Positions 8,509 through 17,246 of a stretch of 64,000 bases of DNA are shown one piece after another. The stretch lies in the NCBI GenBank assembly GCA_002701395.1, contig NZVC01000009.1:1-64000 (forward strand). Reading direction: 5' to 3'. This stretch comes from Maritimibacter sp. (GTDB taxonomy: Bacteria > Pseudomonadota > Alphaproteobacteria > Rhodobacterales > Rhodobacteraceae). Within the stretch, counting starts at the first letter, position 1. Each line of letters begins with the position of its first letter. The position numbers and the translations under genes were made by a program. The notes below the pieces were generated by a model, which was given only the letters and a program-made list of their open reading frames with translations, was not told the origin of the DNA and searched no databases.

Positions 8509-9162
8509 TTGAGCGACAGCGACAATTTCATCGACGAAGTTTCCGATGCGGTCCGCCGCGAAAGGCTGTTCGGCTACATCCGCCGCTATGGCTGGATCGC
8601 CATCGTGCTGGTGCTGCTGCTTGTGGGCGGCGCCGCCTATAACGAATGGTCGAAGGCCAGCAGCCGCGCCGCCGCTCAGGCGCAGGGCGACGCCATCCTG
8701 ACGGCGCTGGATGCCCCGGACGCCGATGCGCGCCTGTCGGCGCTGGAAGGCGTCGACGCCACCGGTGGGGCGCAAGCCATCGTCGAGATGCTGGCCGCCG
8801 CCGAGGCGATGGCCGCCGAAGATCCGGCCGCCGCCGCCGACGCGCTGCGCGCGATCGAGGCGGATTCCGGCCTGTCCAACGTCTATCGCCAGATGGCGAC
8901 GCTGAAGCGCGTTCTGCTGACCGCCTCGGACACCGCGCCCGAGGATCGCATCGCGGACCTTCAGCCGCTCCTTGCGGCGGGGGCGCCGTTCCGGGTGCTG
9001 GCCGAAGAGCAGGTCGCGCTGGCCGAGCTTGAAGCGGGCGACCGCGATGCGGCGCTGAACCGCCTGCGGGCGCTGACACAGGACACCGAGGCGTCCTCGG
9101 CCTTGCGTCAGCGGGCCACGCAGTTGATTATGGCTCTTGGTGGCGCGCCCGAGGCGGCGTGA
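8509..9162 (+). CDS. Tetratricopeptide-type membrane-anchored protein (YfgM-like)
   Basis: The 217-residue protein begins with a cytoplasmic stretch (SDSDNFIDEVSDAVRRERLF), then one transmembrane helix (WIAIVLVLLLVGGAAYNEW), then a periplasmic Ala-rich helical domain of TPR_21/YfgM type. YfgM is an ancillary subunit of the SecYEG translocon with a periplasmic chaperone role. The start is TTG at 8509, with AGGCGGAG upstream and the conserved N-terminal sequence beginning there. The order yfgM-like, bamB, der is the same as in Escherichia coli, which supports the call. Confidence 0.85.
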   Translation: MSDSDNFIDEVSDAVRRERLFGYIRRYGWIAIVLVLLLVGGAAYNEWSKASSRAAAQAQGDAILTALDAPDADARLSALEGVDATGGAQAIVEMLAAAEAMAAEDPAAAADALRAIEADSGLSNVYRQMATLKRVLLTASDTAPEDRIADLQPLLAAGAPFRVLAEEQVALAELEAGDRDAALNRLRALTQDTEASSALRQRATQLIMALGGAPEAA

Positions 9163-9271
9163 GCGGCCGGGCATGAGGGATATGCCGGATCGCGCCGGGA
9201 CGACGGGCGCGGGACCGGATGAATTCGAACGGGCGGACAGACAGCCCGGACTGGCGAGGGAGACTCGAGCC

Positions 9272-10594
9272 GTGCAGATGTCGAAACCGATCCTGCTGTC
9301 GATGGCGATGGCTGGCCTGCTGGCGGCCTGTGGCAGCCAAGAAACGATCCTGCCCGGCGAACGGCTGGACATCCGCACCGGCCTGACCGTGGGCGAAGAG
9401 CCGCTTGAGACCGAGGCGCCCGTCGCGCGCGCCTTCTCGCTGCCGCAGCCCGTGAACCTTGCCGCGTGGACCCACCGCGCCGCCAACCCCGCACACTACG
9501 TCAGCCACGTCGCGCTGTCGTCACAGCCGACGCGGATCTGGTCCGCCAACATCGGCAGTGGCAACAGCCGCAAGCTGCGCATCACCGCGCAGCCCATCGT
9601 TGCCGGTGGCTATGTCTTCACGCTGGACAGCACCGGCGTGCTGACCGCGACCGGCGTCAACGGCGAAACCGCGTGGAGCCGCAGCCTTGAACCCGCCGGT
9701 CATCGCGGCGGCGCGATCTCGGGCGGGGGCATCGCCTTCGACGGCGGGCGCCTGTTCGTTACGACCGGCTACGGCTCGGTCTTCGCGATCGACCCGTCCA
9801 CCGGCGCCGAAATCTGGTCGCAGGACCTGGACGCGCCCGCCACGGCCAGCCCGACGGTGGCCGACGGACTGGTCTATGTCATCTCGCGCGATAACGTGGC
9901 TTGGGCGATCGACACCCAGACCGGCCGCGTCCGCTGGCAACTGTCCGGCACGCCGTCGGCGTCCGGCATGGTCGGCGGGGCAGGGGCCGCCGTGACCGAT
10001 CAGCTTGCGATCTTCCCCTTTGCCAGCGGTGAACTCGTCGCCGCGCTGCGCCAAGGCGGGGTGCGTCTTTGGGGCGCGACCGTTGCCGGGCGCCGCAAGG
10101 GCTTTGCCTATGCCAACGTGACCGACATCGTCGCCGACCCGGTGATCGTGGACGGCACCCTGTACACCGGCAACCAGTCGGGCCGCGCCGTCGCGATGAA
10201 CGCGGCCTCGGGCGAACGCCTGTGGACCGCCGAAACCGGGGCGTACGGCCCGGTCTGGGTTGCGGGCGGCTCGGTCTTCCTTGTCTCGGATCAGGCGGAA
10301 CTGGTACGGCTGGACGCGGCCACGGGGCAAGAGATCTGGACCCGCGAACTGCCTTACTTCAAAGGGCGCCGCGCGACCAAGCGCAAGACCGTCTACGCCT
10401 ATTACGGCCCGGTGCTGGCTGGCGGCAACCTGTGGGTCGCCTCGGACGACGGCACGCTGACCGCCTACGACCCGGCCACCGGCGCCACGCGGCAGGTGCT
10501 GGATCTTCCGGGCGGTGCGGCGTCGAACATCTCGGTCGCGGGCGGCACGCTGTACGTGGTCAGCGAGAACGGACAGCTTCACGCTTTCCGTTGA
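9272..10594 (+). CDS. bamB: Outer membrane assembly lipoprotein BamB
   Basis: The 440-residue lipoprotein has the lipobox LLAACG and then a PQQ-like beta-propeller with recurring aromatic-Gly blades (for example VFAIDPSTGAEIWSQDL). BamB supports the BAM complex in folding outer-membrane proteins. The GTG at 9272 is chosen because GAGGGAGA ends eight bases before it; the ATG at 9278 would be too far from that site, but either start keeps the same signal peptide. It follows the yfgM-like gene and precedes der, a conserved order. Confidence 0.93.
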   Translation: MQMSKPILLSMAMAGLLAACGSQETILPGERLDIRTGLTVGEEPLETEAPVARAFSLPQPVNLAAWTHRAANPAHYVSHVALSSQPTRIWSANIGSGNSRKLRITAQPIVAGGYVFTLDSTGVLTATGVNGETAWSRSLEPAGHRGGAISGGGIAFDGGRLFVTTGYGSVFAIDPSTGAEIWSQDLDAPATASPTVADGLVYVISRDNVAWAIDTQTGRVRWQLSGTPSASGMVGGAGAAVTDQLAIFPFASGELVAALRQGGVRLWGATVAGRRKGFAYANVTDIVADPVIVDGTLYTGNQSGRAVAMNAASGERLWTAETGAYGPVWVAGGSVFLVSDQAELVRLDAATGQEIWTRELPYFKGRRATKRKTVYAYYGPVLAGGNLWVASDDGTLTAYDPATGATRQVLDLPGGAASNISVAGGTLYVVSENGQLHAFR

Positions 10595-10695
10595 GCCGAT
10601 TAGGCTGTATGGGGGCGGCTTGCGGGTCGCGGGGCCGGGTCTTGTAGACCGTCCTGCCGGGCAAAGCCCGCGGAACCGGATGCAAGGATAGGGCC

Positions 10696-12171
10696 ATGTT
10701 CACCCTCGCCATCGTCGGCCGACCGAACGTCGGAAAGTCGACGCTTTTCAATCGCCTCGTCGGCAAGCGGCTTGCGCTGGTCGACGACCAGCCGGGTGTC
10801 ACGCGCGACCTGCGCGATGGCGACGCGCGGCTGGGCGACCTGAAGTTCACCGTGATCGACACCGCCGGTCTTGAGAACGAGACCGACGATTCCCTTCCCG
10901 CGCGGATGCGCCGCCTGACCGAACGCGCGGTCGAGATGGCCGACATCTGCCTGTTCCTTGTCGACGCCCGCGCCGGCATCCTGCCGGACGACCGCGTGTT
11001 CGCCGACATCCTGCGCCGCAAGAACGCCCATGTGATCCTTGCCGCCAACAAGGCCGAGGGCAACGCCGCCGACGCCGGGGTCTACGAGGCATATGAGCTG
11101 GGCCTTGGCGAACCCGTCCGCCTGTCCGCCGAGCACGGCGAGGGCATCGCCGACCTGCTGCAAGTGCTGATGCCGATCGCCGACGAATTCACTGCCCGGA
11201 CCGAGGCCGCCGAAGCCGAGGCGCCCGAGATCGACGTCGAGGTCGATGACGCCGACGGCACCGAGGAACTGCCCGCGTATCGCGCGCCCTCGAACGCCAA
11301 GCCGATGCAGGTGGCCGTGGTGGGCCGCCCGAACGCGGGCAAGTCGACGCTGATCAACAAGATCCTCGGCGAGGATCGTCTGCTGACCGGCCCCGAGGCG
11401 GGCATTACCCGCGACGCCATTTCGCTCAAGATCGACTGGGGCGGCACCCCCGTCCGCATCTTCGACACCGCCGGGATGCGCAAGAAGGCCAAGGTGCAGG
11501 AAAAGGTCGAAAAGCTGTCGGTCGCCGACGGCCTGCGCGCGGTCAAGTTCGCCGAGGTCGTCGTGGTGCTGCTGGACGCCGCCATCCCGTTCGAACAGCA
11601 GGACCTGCGCATCGCCGACCTTGCCGAGCGCGAAGGCCGGGCGGTGGTGGTTGCCGTCAACAAGTGGGACGCCGAGGACAACAAGGGCGAGAAGCTGAAA
11701 GAGCTGAAAGAGGCGTTCGAGCGTCTTCTGCCCCAACTGCGCGGCGCGCCTCTGATCACCGTCTCGGCGCTGACCGGCAAGGGGCTGGACCGGCTGCACG
11801 CGGCGGTGCTGAAGGCGCACGAGGTCTGGAACCGCCGGGTGTCGACCGCGCGGCTGAACCGCTGGCTGGAAGGCATGGTCTCGGCTCACCCGCCCCCCGC
11901 ACCGGGCGGCCGCCGCATTCGCCTGCGCTATATGACGCAAGCCAAGACCCGGCCGCCGGGGTTCGTCGTGATGTGCTCGCACCCCGACAAGCTGCCGGAA
12001 AGCTATTCGCGCTATCTGGTGAACGGGCTGCGGGATGACTTCGACATGCCGGGCACGCCGATCCGCCTGTACATGCGCAGTCAGGCCGACCAGAACCCCT
12101 ATAAGGACCGCAAGAAATCGACGCCGTCGCGCCTGCGCAAGCACCTTGGAAAGAAGATCCCGGGCAAATAG
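10696..12171 (+). CDS. der: Ribosome-associated double GTPase Der (EngA)
   Basis: The 491-residue protein has two GTPase domains in tandem, each with its own P-loop (GRPNVGKST at residues 8-16 and GRPNAGKST near 210), DTAG switch II motifs and NKxD-type motifs (NKWD in domain 2). A C-terminal KH-like domain with a basic end follows ([22 protein letters not shown] region). Der is needed for 50S subunit maturation. An acidic linker ([13 protein letters not shown]) separates the two G domains. The length and architecture are normal. Confidence 0.97.
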   Translation: MFTLAIVGRPNVGKSTLFNRLVGKRLALVDDQPGVTRDLRDGDARLGDLKFTVIDTAGLENETDDSLPARMRRLTERAVEMADICLFLVDARAGILPDDRVFADILRRKNAHVILAANKAEGNAADAGVYEAYELGLGEPVRLSAEHGEGIADLLQVLMPIADEFTARTEAAEAEAPEIDVEVDDADGTEELPAYRAPSNAKPMQVAVVGRPNAGKSTLINKILGEDRLLTGPEAGITRDAISLKIDWGGTPVRIFDTAGMRKKAKVQEKVEKLSVADGLRAVKFAEVVVVLLDAAIPFEQQDLRIADLAEREGRAVVVAVNKWDAEDNKGEKLKELKEAFERLLPQLRGAPLITVSALTGKGLDRLHAAVLKAHEVWNRRVSTARLNRWLEGMVSAHPPPAPGGRRIRLRYMTQAKTRPPGFVVMCSHPDKLPESYSRYLVNGLRDDFDMPGTPIRLYMRSQADQNPYKDRKKSTPSRLRKHLGKKIPGK

Positions 12172-12236
12172 CGCGCGTTCGGTAGGTTATTTCGGACCTT
12201 TAACAAAGATCAGTCGTCTGCAACTCTTCCCCGGAC

Positions 12237-12270
12237 CCGTGCTTCGGTGCAAATCTTGCACGAAGCACGG
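12237..12270 (+). promoter_or_regulatory. Long near-perfect hairpin between der and desaturase
   Basis: CCGTGCTTC(G)GTGCAA, loop ATC, TTGCACGAAGCACGG forms a 15-base-pair stem with a single bulged G. No T-run follows, so it is not a standard intrinsic terminator. It lies 54 bases upstream of the desaturase start, in its likely leader, and could be a processing site, an RNA regulator or an operator. Confidence 0.6.
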
Positions 12271-12323
12271 ATCAGGTGCTTTCAAGCATTTTCTGATGGG
12301 GGCCGGGTTTTCCGGCGACGACG

Positions 12324-13331
12324 ATGACGACATTAAGACAGCGAACTCGCGCCTACACGACGCGCGACAACCGGCGTGCGGCCTTGAACATCGCGGCGAC
12401 GATGACCGTCTACATCGGCGGTTTGCTGTCGGCGATCCACATCGTGCGGGCCGGCTATTGGCTGGCCGCCGTACCGGTGATGTTCGCAACCGGCGTGTCC
12501 GCGGTGCGGCTGTACATGCTACAGCACGACTGCGGGCACGGGTCCTTCTTCACCCGTCGGAAGGCAAACGACATCGCCGGCACGCTGCTGTCGCCCTTCA
12601 CCCTGACGCCGTATAAGGCGATCCGCTACAATCACAATCTGCACCACGCGCACATCGGCAACCTCGACCGCCGCGACAGCACCGAAATCTACGTGATGAC
12701 GGTCGAGGAATACCTTGCCGCACCGTGGTGGCGGAAGCTTGGGTACAGGTTCTATCGCAGCTCCGTGCTGCTGTTCCTGATCGGCCCAACGCTTTTGTAT
12801 GTCCTGCGCTATCGCTGGCCGCGCAACACGATGAAATCGGGGCTTGGCAACCTACTGCTGCACAACGCGCTGCTGGCATTGCTGCTGGGTGCGCTTTGGG
12901 CCGGGTACGGCTCTACCGGCCTGCTGGTCTGGCTGGGGTCAGTTGTGTTGGGGGTGTCTTCGGGGGTGCTGATCCCATACGTGCAGCATAATTTCGAGGA
13001 CGTGTTCTGGAGCCGCCCCGATGACCTGAGTTTCGATCAGGCCGCGGTCGAGGGCTCTGCCGTGCTGGACTTTGGGGCGTTCTTCGATCTGTGCACTGCG
13101 AATATTGCATATCACGACCTGCACCACCTGAATTCCAACATCCCATGCTACAACCTCAAGCGGTGTTACCGCGATCTGGAAGGGACGTTTCGGTCCCGCA
13201 AGATCGGCTTCCGCGAGGCACTGGGCTGTCTGCGCTGGAAACTGTGGGACGAAGACACGGGCCGAATGGCGCCGTTTCCGCGCCGGGGCGCCATGCCATC
13301 TGGACAAGTCGAAGCGAATTCTACTATCTGA
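12324..13331 (+). CDS. Fatty acid desaturase family protein, tandem copy 1
   Basis: The 335-residue integral membrane di-iron protein carries the histidine boxes HDCGH, HNLHH and HDLHH plus QHNFED, so all likely iron ligands are present. Four hydrophobic stretches flank the boxes. The family (PF00487) desaturates or hydroxylates acyl chains or related lipids; the substrate here cannot be told. The next gene is a related desaturase of nearly the same length with the same boxes. This copy has a more divergent C-terminus (GAMPSGQVEANSTI). A strong hairpin lies in its likely leader. Confidence 0.9.
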   Translation: MTTLRQRTRAYTTRDNRRAALNIAATMTVYIGGLLSAIHIVRAGYWLAAVPVMFATGVSAVRLYMLQHDCGHGSFFTRRKANDIAGTLLSPFTLTPYKAIRYNHNLHHAHIGNLDRRDSTEIYVMTVEEYLAAPWWRKLGYRFYRSSVLLFLIGPTLLYVLRYRWPRNTMKSGLGNLLLHNALLALLLGALWAGYGSTGLLVWLGSVVLGVSSGVLIPYVQHNFEDVFWSRPDDLSFDQAAVEGSAVLDFGAFFDLCTANIAYHDLHHLNSNIPCYNLKRCYRDLEGTFRSRKIGFREALGCLRWKLWDEDTGRMAPFPRRGAMPSGQVEANSTI

Positions 13332-13392
13332 CACTCGTGGGGGCCATCGCCTGTCCGGGCGAAAGCTGAGACCGTCTCGAATGGGGTTGGGC

Positions 13393-14397
13393 ATGAGCGA
13401 CGCAGCGACACCGGAACTTCGGAAACACCTTTTAAAATATACCAAAAAGAACGATTGGCTGGCCGCGGCCAGCTATTTCGGCACCTTCGCCGTGTTCTTC
13501 CCGTCATTGTGGCTGGCGCTGACGCTGTTCGACCGCAGCCTGTGGCTGTCCTTGCCCTTCATCGTGATCACCGCCTTTTCCGGGGTGCGGTTGTACGTGC
13601 TGATGCACGACTGCGGGCACAACTCGCTGTTCTCGACGAAGCGGGCGAACGACATCGCGGGTTATGTTCTGTCGCCCTTCGCGATGACGCCGTACCGCGC
13701 GATGCAGTACAACCACAACATGCACCACGCCTACCTTGGGAACCTCGACCACCGCGAGACGACCGAGATCTACACGATGACCCTTCGAGAATGGAACGAG
13801 GCGGGCTTCGGCAAGCGGCTGTACTACCGTCTGTACCGGAACCCGTTCGTTCTGATCCCGGCGGGGGCGATCTGGACCTATTTCGTTGCCTACCGCTGGC
13901 CGGCGAACACCACGAAGATCGGCGTCGTCAATGTGCTGGTCCATAACCTGCTGTTCGCGCTGTGGCTTTTCACGATCTGGGCGCTGTTCGGCTGGCAGGG
14001 CTTTTGGGTGTTCCTCGGAATCTCGGTGTTGGCCGGGATGATCGGGGTGTTCCTTGTCTACCTGCAGCACAATTTCGAGGACACCTATTGGGACCGCAAG
14101 CCCGAGCTCGACTTCCGCCGCGCCACGCTGCAGGGCTCGTCCTGCCTGAACCTCGGGCATTGGTGGGACATCGGCACGGGCAACATCGCCTATCACGACA
14201 TCCACCATTTCATGCCGTCGATCCCGTCCTATCGCCTGCGGCAGTGCCACTTTGACCTGCCGCCGGACCTGGAGATGCCGCGCATCGAATGGCCGCAGGC
14301 GATCCGGTCGTTCAAGCTGAAGCTATGGGACGAAGAACAAGAGCGGCTGGTGCCGTTCCCGAAGCAGCGCGCTGCGGCGGCTTTGCCTGCGGAATAG
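13393..14397 (+). CDS. Fatty acid desaturase family protein, tandem copy 2
   Basis: The 334-residue protein is paralogous to the gene just upstream, with boxes HDCGH, HNMHH, QHNFED and HDIHH. The spacing between boxes and the motif GNLDHRETTEIYTMT are shared with copy 1 (GNLDRRDSTEIYVMT). The start MSDAATPEL at 13393 is preferred to an ATG four codons earlier. The gap between the two genes is 61 bases, so they may be co-transcribed. A copy of the extragenic element starts 14 bases after the stop. Confidence 0.9.
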   Translation: MSDAATPELRKHLLKYTKKNDWLAAASYFGTFAVFFPSLWLALTLFDRSLWLSLPFIVITAFSGVRLYVLMHDCGHNSLFSTKRANDIAGYVLSPFAMTPYRAMQYNHNMHHAYLGNLDHRETTEIYTMTLREWNEAGFGKRLYYRLYRNPFVLIPAGAIWTYFVAYRWPANTTKIGVVNVLVHNLLFALWLFTIWALFGWQGFWVFLGISVLAGMIGVFLVYLQHNFEDTYWDRKPELDFRRATLQGSSCLNLGHWWDIGTGNIAYHDIHHFMPSIPSYRLRQCHFDLPPDLEMPRIEWPQAIRSFKLKLWDEEQERLVPFPKQRAAAALPAE

Positions 14398-14410
14398 AAG
14401 AGGTCGGGCA

Positions 14411-14474
14411 GGGGGCTTTGCCCCCTCTGCGGCTGCGCCGCATTCACCCCCAGGATATTTTCAGACAGAAGAAG
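14411..14474 (+). repeat. Structured extragenic element, copy B
   Basis: GGGGGCTTTGCCCCC is followed by a second hairpin (GCGGC-TGC-GCCGC), a C-run and the tail AGGATATTTTCAGACAGAAGAAG region. It sits between convergent genes, 14 bases after the desaturase stop and 36 bases before the stop of the minus-strand TspO-like gene. Confidence 0.8.
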
Positions 14475-14510
14475 CGGATGAGGGCCGCGCCGGAAGACGG
14501 GCGCGGCGCT

Positions 14511-15251
14511 TCAGTTTCGGGCGAGCAGGGGCAGCGCGAGAATGCCGACGGCGCCGAGCAGGGCGGCGATGGCGAGTAGCGTCTGGCTGCCGAAGTTGGC
14601 GACCGCGATGCCCACGGCGGCCCATGCGACGGCGGCGCCGTATTCCGGGGCGCGGCCTGCGCGGGTCAGCACGGCGGCGGCGAACAGCAGCGCAAGGACC
14701 AGCACGATCCACGCCCAGGCCAACGCACCGGGGCCGATGCCCCAGCCCGCGCCGACCAGCGCGACCGACACCCAGCTGGCGGCGGTCAGCCAGCCGGCAT
14801 ACAGGCCCAGCGGCACCTTCGCCCACCAATAGTCGCGCGCGGGCGCCTTGAGGTAGGCCCAGACGGCGGTGCCCAGCATCAGCCAGATCAGGACCGTTGC
14901 GGTCAGCACCGACTGTTGCGCGGTGGGAATCCACGCGGCGCCGATCACCAGAGAGATGGCCAGAGGCCAGCGCGTCGCGTCCCAATCCGCCGCGTCGGCG
15001 CGTTTCAGCAGGCCGAAGCCCGCGTGCGCGACAAGCCACGCGTAGATCAGCGACCAGATCGCGAAGGCATAGCCCGCGGGCTGGGCCGGGGGGTGGTCCT
15101 GCGGAATAGGGAATTGGTCCGGCTCGAAGCCGCCGAAGCTTTGCGACACCACGGGGGACAGCACGAAGGCGATGGCCGCCGTTGCCACGATGATCGCTTT
15201 CATCCGCCCCCGGTCGTCGACCGGGGGACGGGGAGATTGTGTTTCGGTCAC
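14511..15251 (-). CDS. TspO/MBR-like tryptophan-rich membrane protein
   Basis: The 246-residue product has several hydrophobic helices rich in Trp and Ala, with [16 protein letters not shown] and [17 protein letters not shown], which recall the tryptophan-rich sensory protein (TspO/MBR) family, though distantly. The function is unknown; TspO proteins bind porphyrins and sterols. The start is GTG, overlapping the TGA of serS (GTGA), so translation is probably coupled to serS. Confidence 0.6.
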   Translation of the reverse strand: MTETQSPRPPVDDRGRMKAIIVATAAIAFVLSPVVSQSFGGFEPDQFPIPQDHPPAQPAGYAFAIWSLIYAWLVAHAGFGLLKRADAADWDATRWPLAISLVIGAAWIPTAQQSVLTATVLIWLMLGTAVWAYLKAPARDYWWAKVPLGLYAGWLTAASWVSVALVGAGWGIGPGALAWAWIVLVLALLFAAAVLTRAGRAPEYGAAVAWAAVGIAVANFGSQTLLAIAALLGAVGILALPLLARN

Positions 15252-16534
15252 TCGAACCCGCCGTTTGCCGTTATCTTGGTCTTTCCACCAAGATAGGGCG
15301 CCAGCACGGCGGGCAAGTCCACCGAGCCGTCTTCCCGCTGGCCGTTCTCGAGCACGGCGATCAGGCAGCGGCCCACCGCGACGCCCGACCCGTTCAGCGT
15401 GTGCACGTAATCCGGCTTGCCGCCTTCGGGGCGGAAGCGCGCGTTCATGCGCCGGGCCTGGAAGTCGCCGCAGACCGAGACCGAGCTGATCTCGCGGTAG
15501 GTGTCCTGACCGGGCAGCCAGACCTCGATGTCATGCGTCTTCTTCGCGCCGAAGCCCATGTCGCCGGTGCACAGAACGATGGTGCGGTAGGGCAGGCCCA
15601 GCTTTTGCAGGATCGCCTCGGCGCAGCCGGTCATCCGCTCGTGTTCCTGAAGCGAGGCGTCGGGATGGGTGATGGACACCATCTCGACCTTCTCGAACTG
15701 GTGCTGGCGCAGCATGCCCGCCGTATCCTTGCCGGCGCTGCCCGCTTCCGAGCGGAAGCACAGCGAATGGGCGGTCAGGCGGATCGGCAGGTCCTTCTCG
15801 TCGAGGATCTGTTCGCGCACCGTGTTGGTCAGCGTCACCTCGGACGTCGGGATCAGCCACCAGCCCTCGCGGGTCTGATAGCTGTCCTCGGCGAATTTCG
15901 GCAGCTGGTTTGTGCCGTACATCGCCTCTTCGCGGACCAGCACCGGGGTGTTGGTTTCCGCCAGCCCGTGTTCGGTGACGTGGGTGTCCAGCATGAACTG
16001 CGCCAGCGCCCGGTGCAGCCGCGCCATCGCGCCGCGCAGCACGACAAAGCGCGCGCCCGACAGCTTGGCGGCGGTTTCAAAGTCGAGCCCCGCGGCGCAG
16101 GACAGCTCGTAATGTTCCTTCGGCGCGAAGTCGAAGCTGCGCGGCTCGCCCCAGCGGCGGATCTCGACGTTGTCGTCTTCGGAGGTGCCGTCGGGCACGT
16201 CGTCGAACGGCAGGTTCGGCAGGCCCAGCAGCATATCGCGCAGGCGCTCGTCACCGGCCTTCGCCTCTTCGTCGAGGGCGGCGATTTCGTCCTTCTTGGC
16301 GGCGACCAATGCGCGCAGGCGCTCGAACTCTGCCTCGTCGCCCTTGGCCTTGGCGGCGCCCACCTGCTTGGAGGCGGCGTTGCGTTCGGCCAGCGCGGCC
16401 TCTGCCTTGGAGATCGCCTCGCGGCGCGCGGCGTCGGCGGCGAGGATCTCGGCCGAAACAGGCGACACGCCCAGCCGCCCCAAAGCGGCGTCGAAGACGT
16501 CGGGGTTTTCGCGGATGAAACGGATGTCGTGCAT
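15248..16534 (-). CDS. serS: Seryl-tRNA synthetase
   Basis: The 428-residue class II synthetase charges tRNA-Ser (and tRNA-Sec where present). An N-terminal coiled-coil arm rich in Ala/Glu/Lys is followed by the catalytic core with [27 protein letters not shown] (motif 2) and a C-terminal motif 3 region ending [16 protein letters not shown]. The start [10 protein letters not shown] at 16534 is the normal family N-terminus; an ATG 20 codons upstream is not needed. It is followed by the TspO-like gene in the same transcript. Confidence 0.96.
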   Translation of the reverse strand: MHDIRFIRENPDVFDAALGRLGVSPVSAEILAADAARREAISKAEAALAERNAASKQVGAAKAKGDEAEFERLRALVAAKKDEIAALDEEAKAGDERLRDMLLGLPNLPFDDVPDGTSEDDNVEIRRWGEPRSFDFAPKEHYELSCAAGLDFETAAKLSGARFVVLRGAMARLHRALAQFMLDTHVTEHGLAETNTPVLVREEAMYGTNQLPKFAEDSYQTREGWWLIPTSEVTLTNTVREQILDEKDLPIRLTAHSLCFRSEAGSAGKDTAGMLRQHQFEKVEMVSITHPDASLQEHERMTGCAEAILQKLGLPYRTIVLCTGDMGFGAKKTHDIEVWLPGQDTYREISSVSVCGDFQARRMNARFRPEGGKPDYVHTLNGSGVAVGRCLIAVLENGQREDGSVDLPAVLAPYLGGKTKITANGGFE

Positions 16535-16891
16535 GGGATCGGCCCTTTGCTTGTGATGCGCGGGCGTCAAAGCATCAAACGCGGGGCCGGTCAATGAGCC
16601 TGACGCCCGCCAGGGACGCGGGCGGCGCGTCGGTTGGCCGGCGGCGATGACACAAACCCTGCGAAACCGTGAAGCCGCGTGTGCGCCGAAAAGCGCCGCA
16701 GCGCCCTTGCCGTGGCTGTTTCCGACGGAAATCCCACCCCGTCCGCCTTGTCACCCCACGCCAAATGCGTATGTAGCGCATGTCGCACCGGGCGGGGCGG
16801 ATCGGGTTGAGTCCGGTCCTGACCGCCGCTAGGGTGCGCGCCAATTCAGAGAAGGGGGCGGACAAGCCCTCGCCACGCAAGGGAAGACCTC
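16535..16891. other. Gene-free region between divergent serS and yajC
   Basis: These 357 bases should hold promoters for both directions. The only sigma70-like pair I see toward yajC is at 16748-16775. I find no repeat, RNA gene or ORF that I would defend. Confidence 0.6.
16748..16775 (+). promoter_or_regulatory. Possible sigma70 promoter for yajC-secDF
   Basis: TTGTCA (16748-16753) and TATGTA (16770-16775) are separated by 16 bases and lie about 115 bases upstream of yajC. The match is moderate, and the -10 box is unusual for this GC-rich genome. Confidence 0.3.
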
Positions 16892-17221
16892 ATGTTTGCC
16901 ACGCCTGCCTTCGCGCAAGCCACCGGAGGCGGAGCCGCCGGAGCCTTCGGTTCCTTCATTCCGCTGATCCTCATCTTCGCCATCATGTACTTCCTGCTGA
17001 TCCGTCCGCAGCAGAAGAAGGTGAAGGAACACCAGAAGATGGTCGAGGCGCTGCGCCGGGGCGACCAGGTGATCACGCAGGGCGGGATCATCGGCAAGGT
17101 CACCAAGGTGAAGGAAGACGGCGAGATCGAGGTCGAGATCGCCACCGGCGTCAAGGTGCGCGTGATCAAGAGCACCGTCGCGCAGGTCGTGTCCAAGACC
17201 GAACCCGCCGCCGAAGAGTGA
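16892..17221 (+). CDS. yajC: Preprotein translocase subunit YajC
   Basis: The 109-residue inner-membrane protein has one transmembrane helix (FIPLILIFAIMYFLLIRPQQ) followed by a short cytoplasmic domain with GDQVITQGGIIGKV. YajC associates with SecDF and stimulates Sec-dependent export. It begins the yajC-secD-secF operon, with 25 bases before secD. The length and motifs are typical. Confidence 0.96.
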   Translation: MFATPAFAQATGGGAAGAFGSFIPLILIFAIMYFLLIRPQQKKVKEHQKMVEALRRGDQVITQGGIIGKVTKVKEDGEIEVEIATGVKVRVIKSTVAQVVSKTEPAAEE

Positions 17222-17246
17222 TCGACTAGCCTCGGAAGGGCGTTTC

